A stretch of 54,027 nt of DNA, taken from assembly GCA_902490005.1 (NCBI GenBank), contig CABUCM010000017.1:1-54027 (forward strand), in the 5' to 3' direction. The notes beneath the pieces were generated by a model. The model was not told where the DNA came from, did no database searches, and saw nothing but the letters and a program-made list of their open reading frames with translations. The first letter of the stretch is position 1, and the number at the start of each line of letters is the position of its first letter. This document shows, in pieces, positions 1 to 8,609 of this stretch. This DNA comes from an uncultured Ruminiclostridium sp. Its GTDB lineage: Bacteria > Bacillota > Clostridia > Oscillospirales > Acutalibacteraceae. A program made the translations under genes and the position numbers.

Positions 1-29
1 TATTTATTATATTTGATTGAAATCTATCT

Positions 30-49
30 TAGGTAAGAAATTTTACCTA
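30..49. promoter_or_regulatory. Perfect inverted repeat, possible operator
   Basis: TAGGTAA, six bases, then TTACCTA form a perfect 7-bp dyad immediately upstream of the putative -35 of the first gene. This position suits a regulator binding site, but no regulator gene lies next to it in the window. Confidence 0.4.
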
Positions 50-50
50 T

Positions 51-79
51 TTTACATCCAGAGAGTGATTCGCTATTCT
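51..79 (+). promoter_or_regulatory. SigA-type promoter of the EamA transporter
   Basis: TTTACA and TATTCT are separated by 17 bases. The predicted transcription start leaves a leader of about 40 bases before the ATG at 125. Confidence 0.5.
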
Positions 80-124
80 AAAAATGAAAAGAATCGTTAG
101 TAAAATACATAGGGATGGGACAAT

Positions 125-1024
125 ATGGCGAAAGGTTATCTGGCGATTATTGCGGCGTCTATTCTATATGGAATTATGCCGGTTTTGTCCAAGGAACTGC
201 TTTTGGAGGGCATGAACAGCAATAGCATCGTAGTGTGGCGGTTTGGATTTTCCGCTGTTTTTTGCCTGGCGATTATGTTGATTAAAAAAGTTCCATTTAA
301 AGCGTCGCTTAGACAAATCACAGTAATGGTGGCAGTAGGGATTTTAGGCTTTGGGCTGACAGCCACCCTGCTTACAGCGTCCTACAGCTACATTCCGGTA
401 GGGTTAGCCACAATGTTTCATTTTTCCTACCCGTTGTTTGTATTGCTGATTATGGTTGTAATCACCCGAGAGCGGCTGGGCGCGTTGAGAGCCGCCGCCG
501 TTGTCTGTGTAGCGGCGGGCCTTGTGCTCATGATGGATTTTCACGGAGGGGCCAACTATACCGGCATTATCCTGGCACTGCTGTCCGGCGTTACTTACGC
601 CCTTTACGTGGTTTCCAATCAGAAAAGCTGCTTCAGAATGCTGGATGGATTCACCTCCATGTTTTATGTGCTGGTAGCCAGCAGCGTCTTTTTTACTTTG
701 CAGAGCCTGGTCAGCGGTAGCCTGATGGTACCCGCCACTGGGAAGGGATGGCTGCTGGCCATGTCCATCGGCCTGTTCTGCACGGTAATCTCCTTAAGGC
801 TGCTGCTGTATGGGATCAGCGTGCTGGGTGCCGCCAATGCTTCTATTTTAAATGTTCTGGAACCTTTGACCAGCCTGGCGGCAGGAAGCATCATATATGG
901 CGATCGGCTTGGCGGCATGACAATCGTGGGCTGCTTTTTGGTCATCATGGCGATTTTACTGGTGTCCCTGGCGGGAAGGCGCAGCATCAAGAGGCAAAGG
1001 GACGAAGTGAAAAATAAAAATTAA
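125..1024 (+). CDS. EamA/DMT-family transporter
   Basis: Integral membrane protein of 299 residues, the usual size for the 10-TM drug/metabolite transporter superfamily. Two internally related EamA halves are visible: hydrophobic segments from the N-terminus (LAIIAASILYGIMPVLSK) to about residue 138, and again from about 145 (YTGIILALLSGVTYALYVVS) to 285. The tail is short and basic. It probably exports or imports a small metabolite in a proton-coupled manner; the substrate cannot be read from the sequence. It is monocistronic, with its own promoter and a gap of about 100 bases before the sugar operon. The family call is safe, the substrate unknown. Confidence 0.88.
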   Translation: MAKGYLAIIAASILYGIMPVLSKELLLEGMNSNSIVVWRFGFSAVFCLAIMLIKKVPFKASLRQITVMVAVGILGFGLTATLLTASYSYIPVGLATMFHFSYPLFVLLIMVVITRERLGALRAAAVVCVAAGLVLMMDFHGGANYTGIILALLSGVTYALYVVSNQKSCFRMLDGFTSMFYVLVASSVFFTLQSLVSGSLMVPATGKGWLLAMSIGLFCTVISLRLLLYGISVLGAANASILNVLEPLTSLAAGSIIYGDRLGGMTIVGCFLVIMAILLVSLAGRRSIKRQRDEVKNKN

Positions 1025-1058
1025 TTTTGATAACAATAGTTTCCGCAAATTTTATTTC

Positions 1059-1088
1059 TTTCAAATAGTATCAATACCGCCATATCAT
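1059..1088 (+). promoter_or_regulatory. Candidate promoter of the sugar operon
   Basis: TTTCAA and TATCAT are spaced by 18 bases, about 30 bases upstream of the SIS gene ribosome binding site. The match is modest and no clear operator accompanies it. Confidence 0.35.
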
Positions 1089-1125
1089 TTTTATACACAT
1101 TTCGGCTGATTGGAAGGAGATGCTT

Positions 1126-2253
1126 ATGAACACGAAGATACCTCCGGCGATGATGGAGGCGATTTGGGAGGAACCGGGGTTGATAGCGGCCTGTTGCGGA
1201 CCGGAGCGGAACAGGCTCACCGGGGATTTTGTAAAGCTGGTTTTGGAAAAACCAATCCAAAGGATTTACTTTTGCGGAAGCGGTTCGGTGGCCAATACCG
1301 GCATGATTTTGAAACAGGCGGCGGAAAAATGGTTAGGAGTGGAGGCCTCCTTGGAGTATTCCGGCTGGTTCCAGCATCACGGGAACTTTAACGCGTCTGG
1401 AAAATACCGGCCGGAAGAGATGCTGCTGATCTGTCCCGCGGAAAGCGGCTTGACTAAGGGCCCGGTAGAAGCGGCCCAGCGGGCCCGGAAAATGGGAATT
1501 TCCTGCGTCTGTACCGTACAGAGCAAGGACAGCGTGCTGGCGGATTACTGTGACGTCACAATCGTCAAGCTTTCTGGGAAAGAACGCAACCTGCCCTCCG
1601 CCAAGGGGTATTCCATCGGGCTGCTGATCCTGCTGCTATGCCTGATGGACAGTGCCAAAGCCAAAAGGCATCTTTGCGGGAAGGAGGATCAAGTCTTGAA
1701 CGCGGGGCTGGCATTCCTGGGGGATAACTGCAAAGCGATCACTGAAAAGACATTGAAATGGTTTGACCGCTGGCAGTATCCGGTGATGAGGGCGCCGTTT
1801 TACAGGATCATCGGATACGGCGCTAATTATGGCACGGCGGTAGAGGGAGCCTTAAAATTTTCTGAATCCCACAAACGCTTGACAGTGGCTTATGAGCTGG
1901 AAGAATTCCTGCACGGCCCTTTGGGGACCGTACAAAACGGCGACATGATCTTTTTCCTTTTCGGCGAGGAAGGGTTAGAAAAAGAACGGATGAAACTCCT
2001 TTACCGGCAGATGAAAACCATCACGCCCTATTGCGTGGCGGTAGGCCCTTCGGGGCTCCCAGAGGGAAATTCCATGAATCTTCCGTTTTCCCTCAGAGGC
2101 GGCGAGTTTTTCAACACCATAGAATTGGTCGTACCCTTACAGGTGCTTTCCTGCCAGATTGCCGAATGCTTGGGACTGGATACCACCCAGGGGATGAACG
2201 CGGCGGCAAAAGCGGCTATGGTCCCCAGCTTTCTTCAGCAAAACAGCAGGTAA
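1126..2253 (+). CDS. SIS-domain sugar isomerase/deglycase-like protein (first copy)
   Basis: A 375-residue protein with two SIS (phosphosugar-binding) domains, the layout of GlmS isomerase halves and of FrlB/AgaS-type enzymes. Visible motifs are FCGSGSVANTG (first SIS loop), PAESGLTKGPVEAA (a variant of the usual SQSGxT loop), LPSAKGYSIGLLIL, then GYGANYGTAVEGALKFSE and ELEEFLHGPLG (EFxHGP-type active-site stretch). Start: an in-frame ATG at 1120 overlaps the Shine-Dalgarno, so the ATG at 1126, 7 bases after GGAAGGA, is preferred. It is first in a tight operon; the ROK gene starts 5 bases after its stop. It probably isomerises or deglycates a phosphorylated amino sugar or Amadori compound; the substrate is inferred. 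Confidence 0.82.
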   Translation: MNTKIPPAMMEAIWEEPGLIAACCGPERNRLTGDFVKLVLEKPIQRIYFCGSGSVANTGMILKQAAEKWLGVEASLEYSGWFQHHGNFNASGKYRPEEMLLICPAESGLTKGPVEAAQRARKMGISCVCTVQSKDSVLADYCDVTIVKLSGKERNLPSAKGYSIGLLILLLCLMDSAKAKRHLCGKEDQVLNAGLAFLGDNCKAITEKTLKWFDRWQYPVMRAPFYRIIGYGANYGTAVEGALKFSESHKRLTVAYELEEFLHGPLGTVQNGDMIFFLFGEEGLEKERMKLLYRQMKTITPYCVAVGPSGLPEGNSMNLPFSLRGGEFFNTIELVVPLQVLSCQIAECLGLDTTQGMNAAAKAAMVPSFLQQNSR

Positions 2254-2258
2254 CGGCT

Positions 2259-3200
2259 ATGGAAGAAATTTTATGCATTGATATCGGTGGTTCTAAATAT
2301 ATGGTGGGGGTGGTTACGCCGGAAGGAAAAATTCTTCAATGCCGGAAATTCCTTTGGAAAGACGAAAAAGGGAATCCCGGTAAAATTATGGGAAGGATTA
2401 TTGAAACCGTGGATAAGGCTTTCGAGAACCATCCGCGCTGCATTGAAAATCCGGTTGGCATAACCATTCCAGGCTTGGTGGACGCCGAAGAAGGCGTATG
2501 GCGGTCCTCAGAGTTTCTGGGGATTTCCAATTTGCCCGTGGGCGCGGTGTTTAAGCGCCGGTATGGGGTGTCTTTAGCAATGGAAAACGACGCTAACGCC
2601 TGTGCTTATGCGGAATGCTTTTTTGGCGAGGGAAGGGTTTGCAAGAATTTTCTTTATCTGACGGTGAGCAACAGCATCGGGGGAGCCTTGTGCCTGAACG
2701 GAGAAATCTATACGGGAGCTTGGGGCGACGCAGGCGAGTTTGGTATGTGCCTGGTGGAGGATATGCTGGAAGAAGAATCTATCCGCCGGCCCCTGGAGAC
2801 GCTGGCCTCAGGGCGCGGGCTTTCGGACAATTATTGCCGGATGAAGGGAATTGCCGGCGGACGCCAGATTCATGCCGCCGTGCTGGAAAGATATGCTCAA
2901 AAAGGCGACGAGGCGGCGGCTCGGGCCTTTGAACTGGAGGGAATCTACCTGGGCAGGGCGATCGCCCACGCGGCGTTTTTGCTCAACCCCCAAAAGGTGG
3001 TGCTGGGCGGAGGGCTTTCACTGCTGTTTGACAGTTATCAATCCACCCTGATGGATACGCTGCGCCGGGAGATGAAACAGCTTCCCAACAGTATGCCGGA
3101 GGTAAAGGCTACCAGCCTGGGATACCACGGCGCTTTGCTGGGAGCCGCCGCGCTGGTGTTAAAGCATCAGGGAGTGAAGGAGGGGAGCGAAAATGGATAA
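2259..3200 (+). CDS. ROK-family kinase (first copy), zinc site missing
   Basis: A 313-residue ROK protein with no N-terminal DNA-binding domain, so a sugar kinase type rather than a NagC/XylR repressor. The phosphate loop is CIDIGGSK near residue 7 and the probable catalytic Asp is in ENDANA (D111). The ExGH motif reads GEFGM (159-163), so the zinc-site His is Met, and the usual CxCGxxGCxE knuckle after it is absent. The ATG at 2259 follows the SIS stop after 5 bases; longer in-frame readings overlap the upstream gene and lack family similarity. It overlaps the next ROK gene by 8 bases (ATGGATAA), indicating coupling. It probably phosphorylates the imported sugar or its aglycone; the altered site leaves specificity open. 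Confidence 0.82.
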   Translation: MEEILCIDIGGSKYMVGVVTPEGKILQCRKFLWKDEKGNPGKIMGRIIETVDKAFENHPRCIENPVGITIPGLVDAEEGVWRSSEFLGISNLPVGAVFKRRYGVSLAMENDANACAYAECFFGEGRVCKNFLYLTVSNSIGGALCLNGEIYTGAWGDAGEFGMCLVEDMLEEESIRRPLETLASGRGLSDNYCRMKGIAGGRQIHAAVLERYAQKGDEAAARAFELEGIYLGRAIAHAAFLLNPQKVVLGGGLSLLFDSYQSTLMDTLRREMKQLPNSMPEVKATSLGYHGALLGAAALVLKHQGVKEGSENG

Positions 3201-4158
3201 GGAAAAAGTGGTAATCGGCGTGGATGTAGGAGGAACTAAAATCAGATATGGAATCGTTGGATGTAATGGAAGCATCCTCTTCAGCAGCGAGTGCCCCTCC
3301 CAACCGGCCCCATCTCGGGAATGGTTTTCTTTCCTCATTGGCAAACTGGATCCTTTCCTGGAAGCCAATCTCCAAGGAAAGACGGCCTTGGCCATAGGCT
3401 TGGGAATTCGGGGTTCCATGGATCATAAGACCCACCGGATAAGATCGTCATCAATGGTTTTTCCCGACCGGGATTTTGACCTTTGCGGCGCCTTGTCAGA
3501 CTATTACCACATGCCGGTTTTTATTGAAAATGATGTGAAGGCCTCCGCGATTTCCGAGCTGCTTTACGGAGAAGGGAAAAATACAGATACCTTCGCCTGC
3601 ATAAATGTGGGCACTGGCTTAGCGATGGGCCTGGTATATGAGGGGAGAGTTATTCACGGGATTCGGAACAATGCAGGAGAGATCGGAAATCTTTTATACC
3701 GCAGACAGGACGATGGAGAAATTGCCTGTATAGAGACGCTGGTTTCGGGAATGGGAATCCGGCTGGAAACAGAGCGGCTGGAAAAGGAATTCCCTCAAAG
3801 CCGGCTGCCGCGGGAGAAAGGGCCAAAGCAAAGCCGCCAAATTATCCAGGCTTGCCGAAAGGGCGATCCGCTGGCGTGTAAGGCGGTTCAAAACTTCATA
3901 CAGGAGCTGGCGATGCTGATCATCAACCTGGAGAACGCGCTGGATATCGGCTCCTACGTTTTTGTAGGCGGCGTGATGTCCGACCCCTGGATTTTTCAGG
4001 AGCTTCAAAAGGAGATTCAAAGAATTGCCGGCAGTATTCATTATGGCATCTTTCATTGGGACGCATCGCTTAAGGTTTCCGACGCGGGGGCCGGATTCGC
4101 GGGCCTGCGGGGGGCCGCTGGCGTGGCGGTTTATGGATTAAAAAATCCGGAAGGATAA
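3193..4158 (+). CDS. ROK-family kinase (second copy), zinc site missing
   Basis: A 321-residue ROK kinase-type protein. The N-terminal phosphate loop is GVDVGGTKIRYG (9-20); ENDVKA (112-117) carries the probable catalytic Asp114, and INVGTGLAMG is the second phosphate-binding stretch. As in its upstream neighbour the ExGH position is degenerate (GEIGN, 162-166) and the three zinc Cys are absent, although IETLVSGMGI still aligns with the region after the knuckle. There is no HTH. Two tandem ROKs sharing the same loss suggest duplication and specialisation, either as a heteromer or on two successive substrates. SD GGAGGGGAG lies upstream within the preceding gene. Confidence 0.83.
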   Translation: MDKEKVVIGVDVGGTKIRYGIVGCNGSILFSSECPSQPAPSREWFSFLIGKLDPFLEANLQGKTALAIGLGIRGSMDHKTHRIRSSSMVFPDRDFDLCGALSDYYHMPVFIENDVKASAISELLYGEGKNTDTFACINVGTGLAMGLVYEGRVIHGIRNNAGEIGNLLYRRQDDGEIACIETLVSGMGIRLETERLEKEFPQSRLPREKGPKQSRQIIQACRKGDPLACKAVQNFIQELAMLIINLENALDIGSYVFVGGVMSDPWIFQELQKEIQRIAGSIHYGIFHWDASLKVSDAGAGFAGLRGAAGVAVYGLKNPEG

Positions 4159-4195
4159 AGGAATATGGAAGTGCCATAGAAAGGAGAAAGATCAC

Positions 4196-5338
4196 ATGAA
4201 AGAGTCGGAAATCAGGACCGGCAATGAAAAATTAAGCCGGCTGATGCTTTCCTTATCCGAGCCGGAGCGATGGGAGACAACGGAAAAGCTCACCGCTACC
4301 AGCCTGGATGCTTATCGAAAGGACCAGGCCCTGGACAGGGTGGAAACAGTCATCGTAATTGGCCATGGAACCTCGCTGGCTACCGCCATGAACGCGGAGT
4401 TTTTGTTTTCTGAGGTTGCAGGGGTCGCCTCCAGAGCAATCCCGGCCTATCAGTTTCACAGCTATGCCCAGGATTATCTGAAAAAGCCGGATCAAACGCT
4501 GGTGGTCGGCATCAGCTGCAGCGGAAATACGGAAAGCGTGGCCAAAGGTTTGAAAACGGCGAAAGAAGCCGGAGCCCTGACCATGTGTATTTCCGGAAGG
4601 GGAGAAATTAAAATGGCGGCGGTGTCCGATTACCGCATCGAGGCGGACACCGCGATTGAGCAGGAGGCCGGTATGACGGCATACAGCGCCTCCCATTTAT
4701 TCCTGCTGTACGCCGCGTTTCAGGTAGCGGTGCTCCTGGGGGAAAAGAGGGAACGCCCCCAAGGCCGGCCCTATTGGAAGGGCCAGTGGGAGAATGTGAA
4801 AAAAGCGATGACAGCCCTGCCAGCAATCTTCGAGGAAATGGGCCGGCTGGCGGAACGCTATTCCCAGCAGGAAATGCACAATATGGTCGTGCTGGGTACA
4901 GGGCCCAACCTGGGGACCGCTCAGGAGGGGGCGCTGAAAATCTGCGAGTTTGCGTGGGTGTTCGGCGCTTGTGAGGAACTGGAGGATTTCGCCCACGGCC
5001 GCTTCCGGGAAATGGATGGGAAAATACCCCTGTTTATCCTGGCGCCCCATAGAAACCTCCGGGAAAAGGTTCTGGATTTGCTTTCCGGCTGTGAGATCGC
5101 TGAAACGCCCGCCGTGATTTTCACCCAGAATGCCGACGTATCGGTGCGGCGGCTGGCGGATCATGTGGTTTTGATGCCGATTGTGGAAGAGGAATGCCTG
5201 ACCCCGTTTTTGTATGTGTTTCCCTTATGGCTTTTCGGATACCATATTCGCTGCCGGCAAGGGGAGCTGGTAGGGGAAAGGCGCTTCGGACTGAAGGCAA
5301 CCGATATCGATTATCAGGCGTATCTTGCCCGCCATTAA
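4196..5338 (+). CDS. SIS-domain sugar isomerase/deglycase-like protein (second copy)
   Basis: A 380-residue two-SIS-domain protein, a paralogue-like partner of the operon's first gene. Motifs: VIGHGTSLATAMNAEF (first SIS loop), GISCSGNTESVAKGLKTA (canonical SxSGxT loop), EQEAGMTAYSASHLF, then in the second SIS VLGTGPNLGTAQEGALKICE and EELEDFAHGRFR, matching the EFxHG active stretch of GlmS/FrlB/AgaS enzymes. SD AAAGGAGAAAG precedes the ATG. It lies 37 bases after the second ROK gene. It probably acts on a phosphorylated amino sugar or fructosamine. Its SIS loop is more canonical than the first copy's, so it may be the catalytic member. Confidence 0.85.
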   Translation: MKESEIRTGNEKLSRLMLSLSEPERWETTEKLTATSLDAYRKDQALDRVETVIVIGHGTSLATAMNAEFLFSEVAGVASRAIPAYQFHSYAQDYLKKPDQTLVVGISCSGNTESVAKGLKTAKEAGALTMCISGRGEIKMAAVSDYRIEADTAIEQEAGMTAYSASHLFLLYAAFQVAVLLGEKRERPQGRPYWKGQWENVKKAMTALPAIFEEMGRLAERYSQQEMHNMVVLGTGPNLGTAQEGALKICEFAWVFGACEELEDFAHGRFREMDGKIPLFILAPHRNLREKVLDLLSGCEIAETPAVIFTQNADVSVRRLADHVVLMPIVEEECLTPFLYVFPLWLFGYHIRCRQGELVGERRFGLKATDIDYQAYLARH

Positions 5339-5379
5339 AATGAGAAATTCTAAGATGGCGTGAGATAGGACGTTTCACG

Positions 5380-5412
5380 GCGCAAGGAAAACTGAAGTTT
5401 AGTTTTCGGCGC
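5380..5412 (+). other. Small hairpin before the binding-protein gene
   Basis: GCGC, AAAACT, a 7-base loop, AGTTTT and GCGC can pair, with a small internal loop. It sits in the 114-base gap between the second SIS gene and the binding-protein gene and has no T-tract. Such sites often mark mRNA processing or stabilisation that raises binding-protein expression; that role is inferred. Confidence 0.3.
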
Positions 5413-5452
5413 GGTGTCTTTCATTATATTTTCAGTTGAAAGGGAGAGAAAA

Positions 5453-6760
5453 ATGAAAAGAAAAAGCTTGTTCGCAAAAATTCTCAGCGTATCCCTCGCA
5501 TGTTTCCTTGCTGCCGGAACACTGGCCGGATGTAATGGGGGTGGGGGCGAAACCTCATCGCAAGCGCAGTCTGCCTCAGATGGAAAATATGACCTGACCT
5601 TCTGGACCTATTCAGACATGGTCCTTAACGATCAGGGGGTTCTGCTGGACGGCTGGGTGAAAGACTTTGTAGCGGATAATGACGACGTCAATTCCATTTC
5701 CGTAGTGGCAAAGGATGACGCCGACCTGCTCACCAGCCTAATGGCGGGGGTGGGTTTGCCGGATATGTTCTGCGCGGCGGGCAGAGACTCGGTGAGCTTT
5801 CAAAAGGCCATCGATCTTCTGGATCTGACTTCCCTTTATGAAGGCGACCAGGAGTGGAGCGGCGGCTTTTATAAAGACGCCGCCAACGCGGTAACCATGG
5901 ATGGAAAAAAGCTGGCGGTTCCCTTTATGAGCTTTGTGCCCTTGATTTTCCGTAACACAACGGTATTGGAAGCCGCCGGAATCGATTGGGAAAACGAGCC
6001 TTTGGATACGTGGGATGATTTCTACGACCAGTGCCAGAGGGTAAAAGACGCAGGATATGACGCCACCCATTCTTGGTCCACCGGACATTTTACCTGTCCG
6101 GCAGGTATTCTGGCCTGTGACGCGCCGAACCTGACCCTTGGCGTGGAGAACGGAAAGACCACCGTCAAGCCGGAAGAGTGCGTGCGGTCCTTTGAAACCA
6201 TTCTGGCCATGGAGAAATATTCCAACGGCATGACCTACGGGAGCCAGGCCGCCACTGAAGCATTTAAGACCGATGCTCTGGCGTTTCTGTGCGCCGGGCC
6301 TTGGACAGAACCGGATTATAAGCAGGCGGACGTGAAATATGATATTCAGCTGATCCCCGCCTATGAAAAAGGCGGCTGGACTGGCGGTTGTCAGGGACAG
6401 GATTGGATGTATGGTGTGGATTCCGGTGATCAAGGCAGAAACGACGCGATTCTGCGCTGGCTGAAAAAGATGGGCGACTATGAAACGCAGAAGGAATTTA
6501 CCAGAGTAATCGGGCGTTCAACTCTGCGGGAGGACGTTATGCATGATCCGGAAGCCTTGGAACTGGATGTGGCGAAAAAGCTTTCTGACGGACTGGACTG
6601 CGGTATGTACCAAATGGACTTTGGACAAAGTTCTGTGTTCTGGGTAAGCGCTATTACCGATATCGCGCCTTTGGTGACTTCCGGCGAGCTGACTCCGGAA
6701 GAAGCCTCTCAAAAATTTGTGGACGCGATCAACGCTCTTTACGCGGAAGCTGGCGAATAA
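5453..6760 (+). CDS. ABC transporter sugar-binding lipoprotein
   Basis: Extracellular solute-binding protein (family 1 type) of 435 residues, usual for carbohydrate uptake. The N-terminus MKRKSLFAKILSVSLACF is a signal peptide ending in the lipobox LAGC, so the mature protein is lipid-anchored outside the membrane. A low-complexity linker (NGGGGETSSQAQ) leads to the binding domain, which starts DLTFWTYSDM. The ATG at 5453 is preferred because SD GGGAGAG precedes it; a GTG 39 bases upstream would put 13 extra residues before the signal peptide. The two permeases follow directly. The ligand is unknown but should match the SIS/ROK/NagB-like enzymes around it. Confidence 0.93.
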   Translation: MKRKSLFAKILSVSLACFLAAGTLAGCNGGGGETSSQAQSASDGKYDLTFWTYSDMVLNDQGVLLDGWVKDFVADNDDVNSISVVAKDDADLLTSLMAGVGLPDMFCAAGRDSVSFQKAIDLLDLTSLYEGDQEWSGGFYKDAANAVTMDGKKLAVPFMSFVPLIFRNTTVLEAAGIDWENEPLDTWDDFYDQCQRVKDAGYDATHSWSTGHFTCPAGILACDAPNLTLGVENGKTTVKPEECVRSFETILAMEKYSNGMTYGSQAATEAFKTDALAFLCAGPWTEPDYKQADVKYDIQLIPAYEKGGWTGGCQGQDWMYGVDSGDQGRNDAILRWLKKMGDYETQKEFTRVIGRSTLREDVMHDPEALELDVAKKLSDGLDCGMYQMDFGQSSVFWVSAITDIAPLVTSGELTPEEASQKFVDAINALYAEAGE

Positions 6761-6790
6761 TAATCCGCAGCCAAGTGAAAGGAGTCTGCT

Positions 6791-7747
6791 ATGGAGATAT
6801 TAAAAAAGAAAGGGAAAAGAAATTTAGGCAGCGCCAAGAAAAAGGAGTATATGTTTAACTATCTGGGACTCTTGCCCTTCTTTATCCTATTTACTGTTTT
6901 TATGCTCTATCCGTTCTTTTACGGCGTGGTGATGAGCTTTACGGACTGGTCCGTCAGCAGCCGGGAAGGCATCAATTTTGTAGGCCTGGCAAACTACCAG
7001 TTTATCCTGTCGGGAGAAGGAGTTTCCTCGGAACGGTTCTTAACATCTCTAAAAAACCTGTGCATTTATGTGCCTATTACCCTGTTGATCGGTATGACCA
7101 CAGCTCTGCTGCTGGCGTTGTTTGTCAATCAGCTTAAGCGCAGATCCTACGGCATTTTCCGGGGCATCTTCTTTACCCCCTATGTACTGCCGCTGTTTAT
7201 CGGCGCCGGCATTTGGCAGTGGTTCATGACCCCCGGTACCGGGCAGGTATCTACTCTTCTGGCAAAGTTGGGCATCGGTGCCGGTGTGGACTGGTCTAAT
7301 ACAGCGATCTATGCCATTTTGATGGTGGTGATAATCGACGTGTGGCACGCGGTGGGCTTTAACTTTGTAATTATCAGCGCGGGGACCAAGGATATATCCC
7401 CCGACCTCTACGAGGCGGCGGAGCTGGACGGCGCCTCTGCCTGGCAGAGAATGCGGTATATTACCATTCCCCTCTTGGAACCGATTATGTTCCTGGTGAT
7501 CACATACGGCTTTATCAGCGCGCTGCAGGTTTACGACATTCCCTGGATCCTCAGCAACAACAGCGATTACAACAGTATCGGAGGGCCGGGGCAGGTCATG
7601 CTGTTCCCCGTGATGGAAATGGTGCGCAACGTTTATCTGGGTACGCCGTCCGGTTTGGGCCGCGCTACCGCGGAGGGCGTGGTGCTGATGGTCATCATTC
7701 TGGCCATCACGCTGATCCAGTTTAAGGTCCGCCGGAAAAAAGTTTAA
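6791..7747 (+). CDS. Sugar ABC transporter permease, MalF/UgpA type
   Basis: A 318-residue inner-membrane permease with about six TM segments. The EAA loop that docks on the ATPase is visible as YEAAELDGASAWQRMRYITIP. The basic N-terminal tail precedes the first TM (LGLLPFFILFTVFMLYPFFYG). SD GAAAGGAG lies upstream, 30 bases after the binding-protein stop. It would pair with the next permease to carry a sugar or sugar conjugate inwards. No ATPase gene is in the operon, a known feature of CUT1 systems served by a shared MsmX/UgpC-type ATPase. Confidence 0.94.
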   Translation: MEILKKKGKRNLGSAKKKEYMFNYLGLLPFFILFTVFMLYPFFYGVVMSFTDWSVSSREGINFVGLANYQFILSGEGVSSERFLTSLKNLCIYVPITLLIGMTTALLLALFVNQLKRRSYGIFRGIFFTPYVLPLFIGAGIWQWFMTPGTGQVSTLLAKLGIGAGVDWSNTAIYAILMVVIIDVWHAVGFNFVIISAGTKDISPDLYEAAELDGASAWQRMRYITIPLLEPIMFLVITYGFISALQVYDIPWILSNNSDYNSIGGPGQVMLFPVMEMVRNVYLGTPSGLGRATAEGVVLMVIILAITLIQFKVRRKKV

Positions 7748-7765
7748 AAATGGGAGAGGTTTCTA

Positions 7766-8593
7766 ATGAAAAGACGAAAGAGATACAAAGGTCTCCTTTG
7801 GGGCTTCTTGTGCTCCATATGGGGATTCGTATGCTTGTTTCCCATTTGGGTCTTGTTCAGCGGCACCTTTTCCAGGGACAGCGACAACCTGACCCAGGTG
7901 GTGTTTCCCACTTCCTTCAGCAATGGGGTTAAGAAAATTTCGGAAGCCATCAGCACCATCGAAATCGGCAGAGCCGCCTTGGACACCATGGTCTACACGA
8001 TTTTTACGGTGATTGGCATTTTGATTATCAGCTCCCTGGCCGCGTATGAATTCGCTTTTTTCCGGTTTCCGCTGAAAAAGCTTTTGTTCGGCCTGGTCAT
8101 GGTCAGCATGATGCTACCCCAGGTGCTGTATATCATTCCTTTGTACCGCTTGGTTTTCGGCATGGGAATGGCGGATACCCTGCTGGGCGTTTCACTGCCC
8201 TTGATGGTGGCGCCCTTGGCGGTATTCATTATGATGCAGTTTATCGAGGACCTGCCGTTGTCCTTTATTGAATCCGCGAAAATCGACGGCGCCGGCCACT
8301 TCCGCATTTACGGGCAGATCGTGTTTCCGCTGATGAGAAACGGCCTTTTGACCACAACGGTTCTGATGTTCATGAAAATCTGGGGTCAGTATTTGTGGCC
8401 TTCCCTGGTGACGGCTACCAATATCAAGCCCATCAGCGTGACCATCGCCAATATCCTTTCGCCAAATTACTGGGTCGACAGCCGGGTGAAAATCGCTTCC
8501 ATGCTTCTGGCGATGCTCCCGCCGCTGCTGATTTATGTGGTATTTCAGCGGTATGTGATCGAGGGCGTGACCACCTCCGGGGTAAAAGGGTGA
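7766..8593 (+). CDS. Sugar ABC transporter permease, MalG/UgpE type
   Basis: A 275-residue partner permease. The EAA loop reads IESAKIDGAGHFRIYGQIVFP, and six hydrophobic segments are apparent from GFLCSIWGFVCLFPIWVLFS to the C-terminal LLAMLPPLLIYVVFQRYV. The C-terminal GVTTSGVKG is typical of MalG-type permeases. The gene starts 18 bases after the first permease with SD GGGAGAGG. With 6791-7747 it forms the membrane channel of the importer. Confidence 0.94.
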   Translation: MKRRKRYKGLLWGFLCSIWGFVCLFPIWVLFSGTFSRDSDNLTQVVFPTSFSNGVKKISEAISTIEIGRAALDTMVYTIFTVIGILIISSLAAYEFAFFRFPLKKLLFGLVMVSMMLPQVLYIIPLYRLVFGMGMADTLLGVSLPLMVAPLAVFIMMQFIEDLPLSFIESAKIDGAGHFRIYGQIVFPLMRNGLLTTTVLMFMKIWGQYLWPSLVTATNIKPISVTIANILSPNYWVDSRVKIASMLLAMLPPLLIYVVFQRYVIEGVTTSGVKG

Positions 8594-8609
8594 TTCTGGC
8601 TTTCAGGCA

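Noticed and set aside
2031..2258. Longer N-terminus for the first ROK gene
   Set aside because: It lies in another frame of the SIS gene; the family similarity starts exactly at the ATG at 2259.
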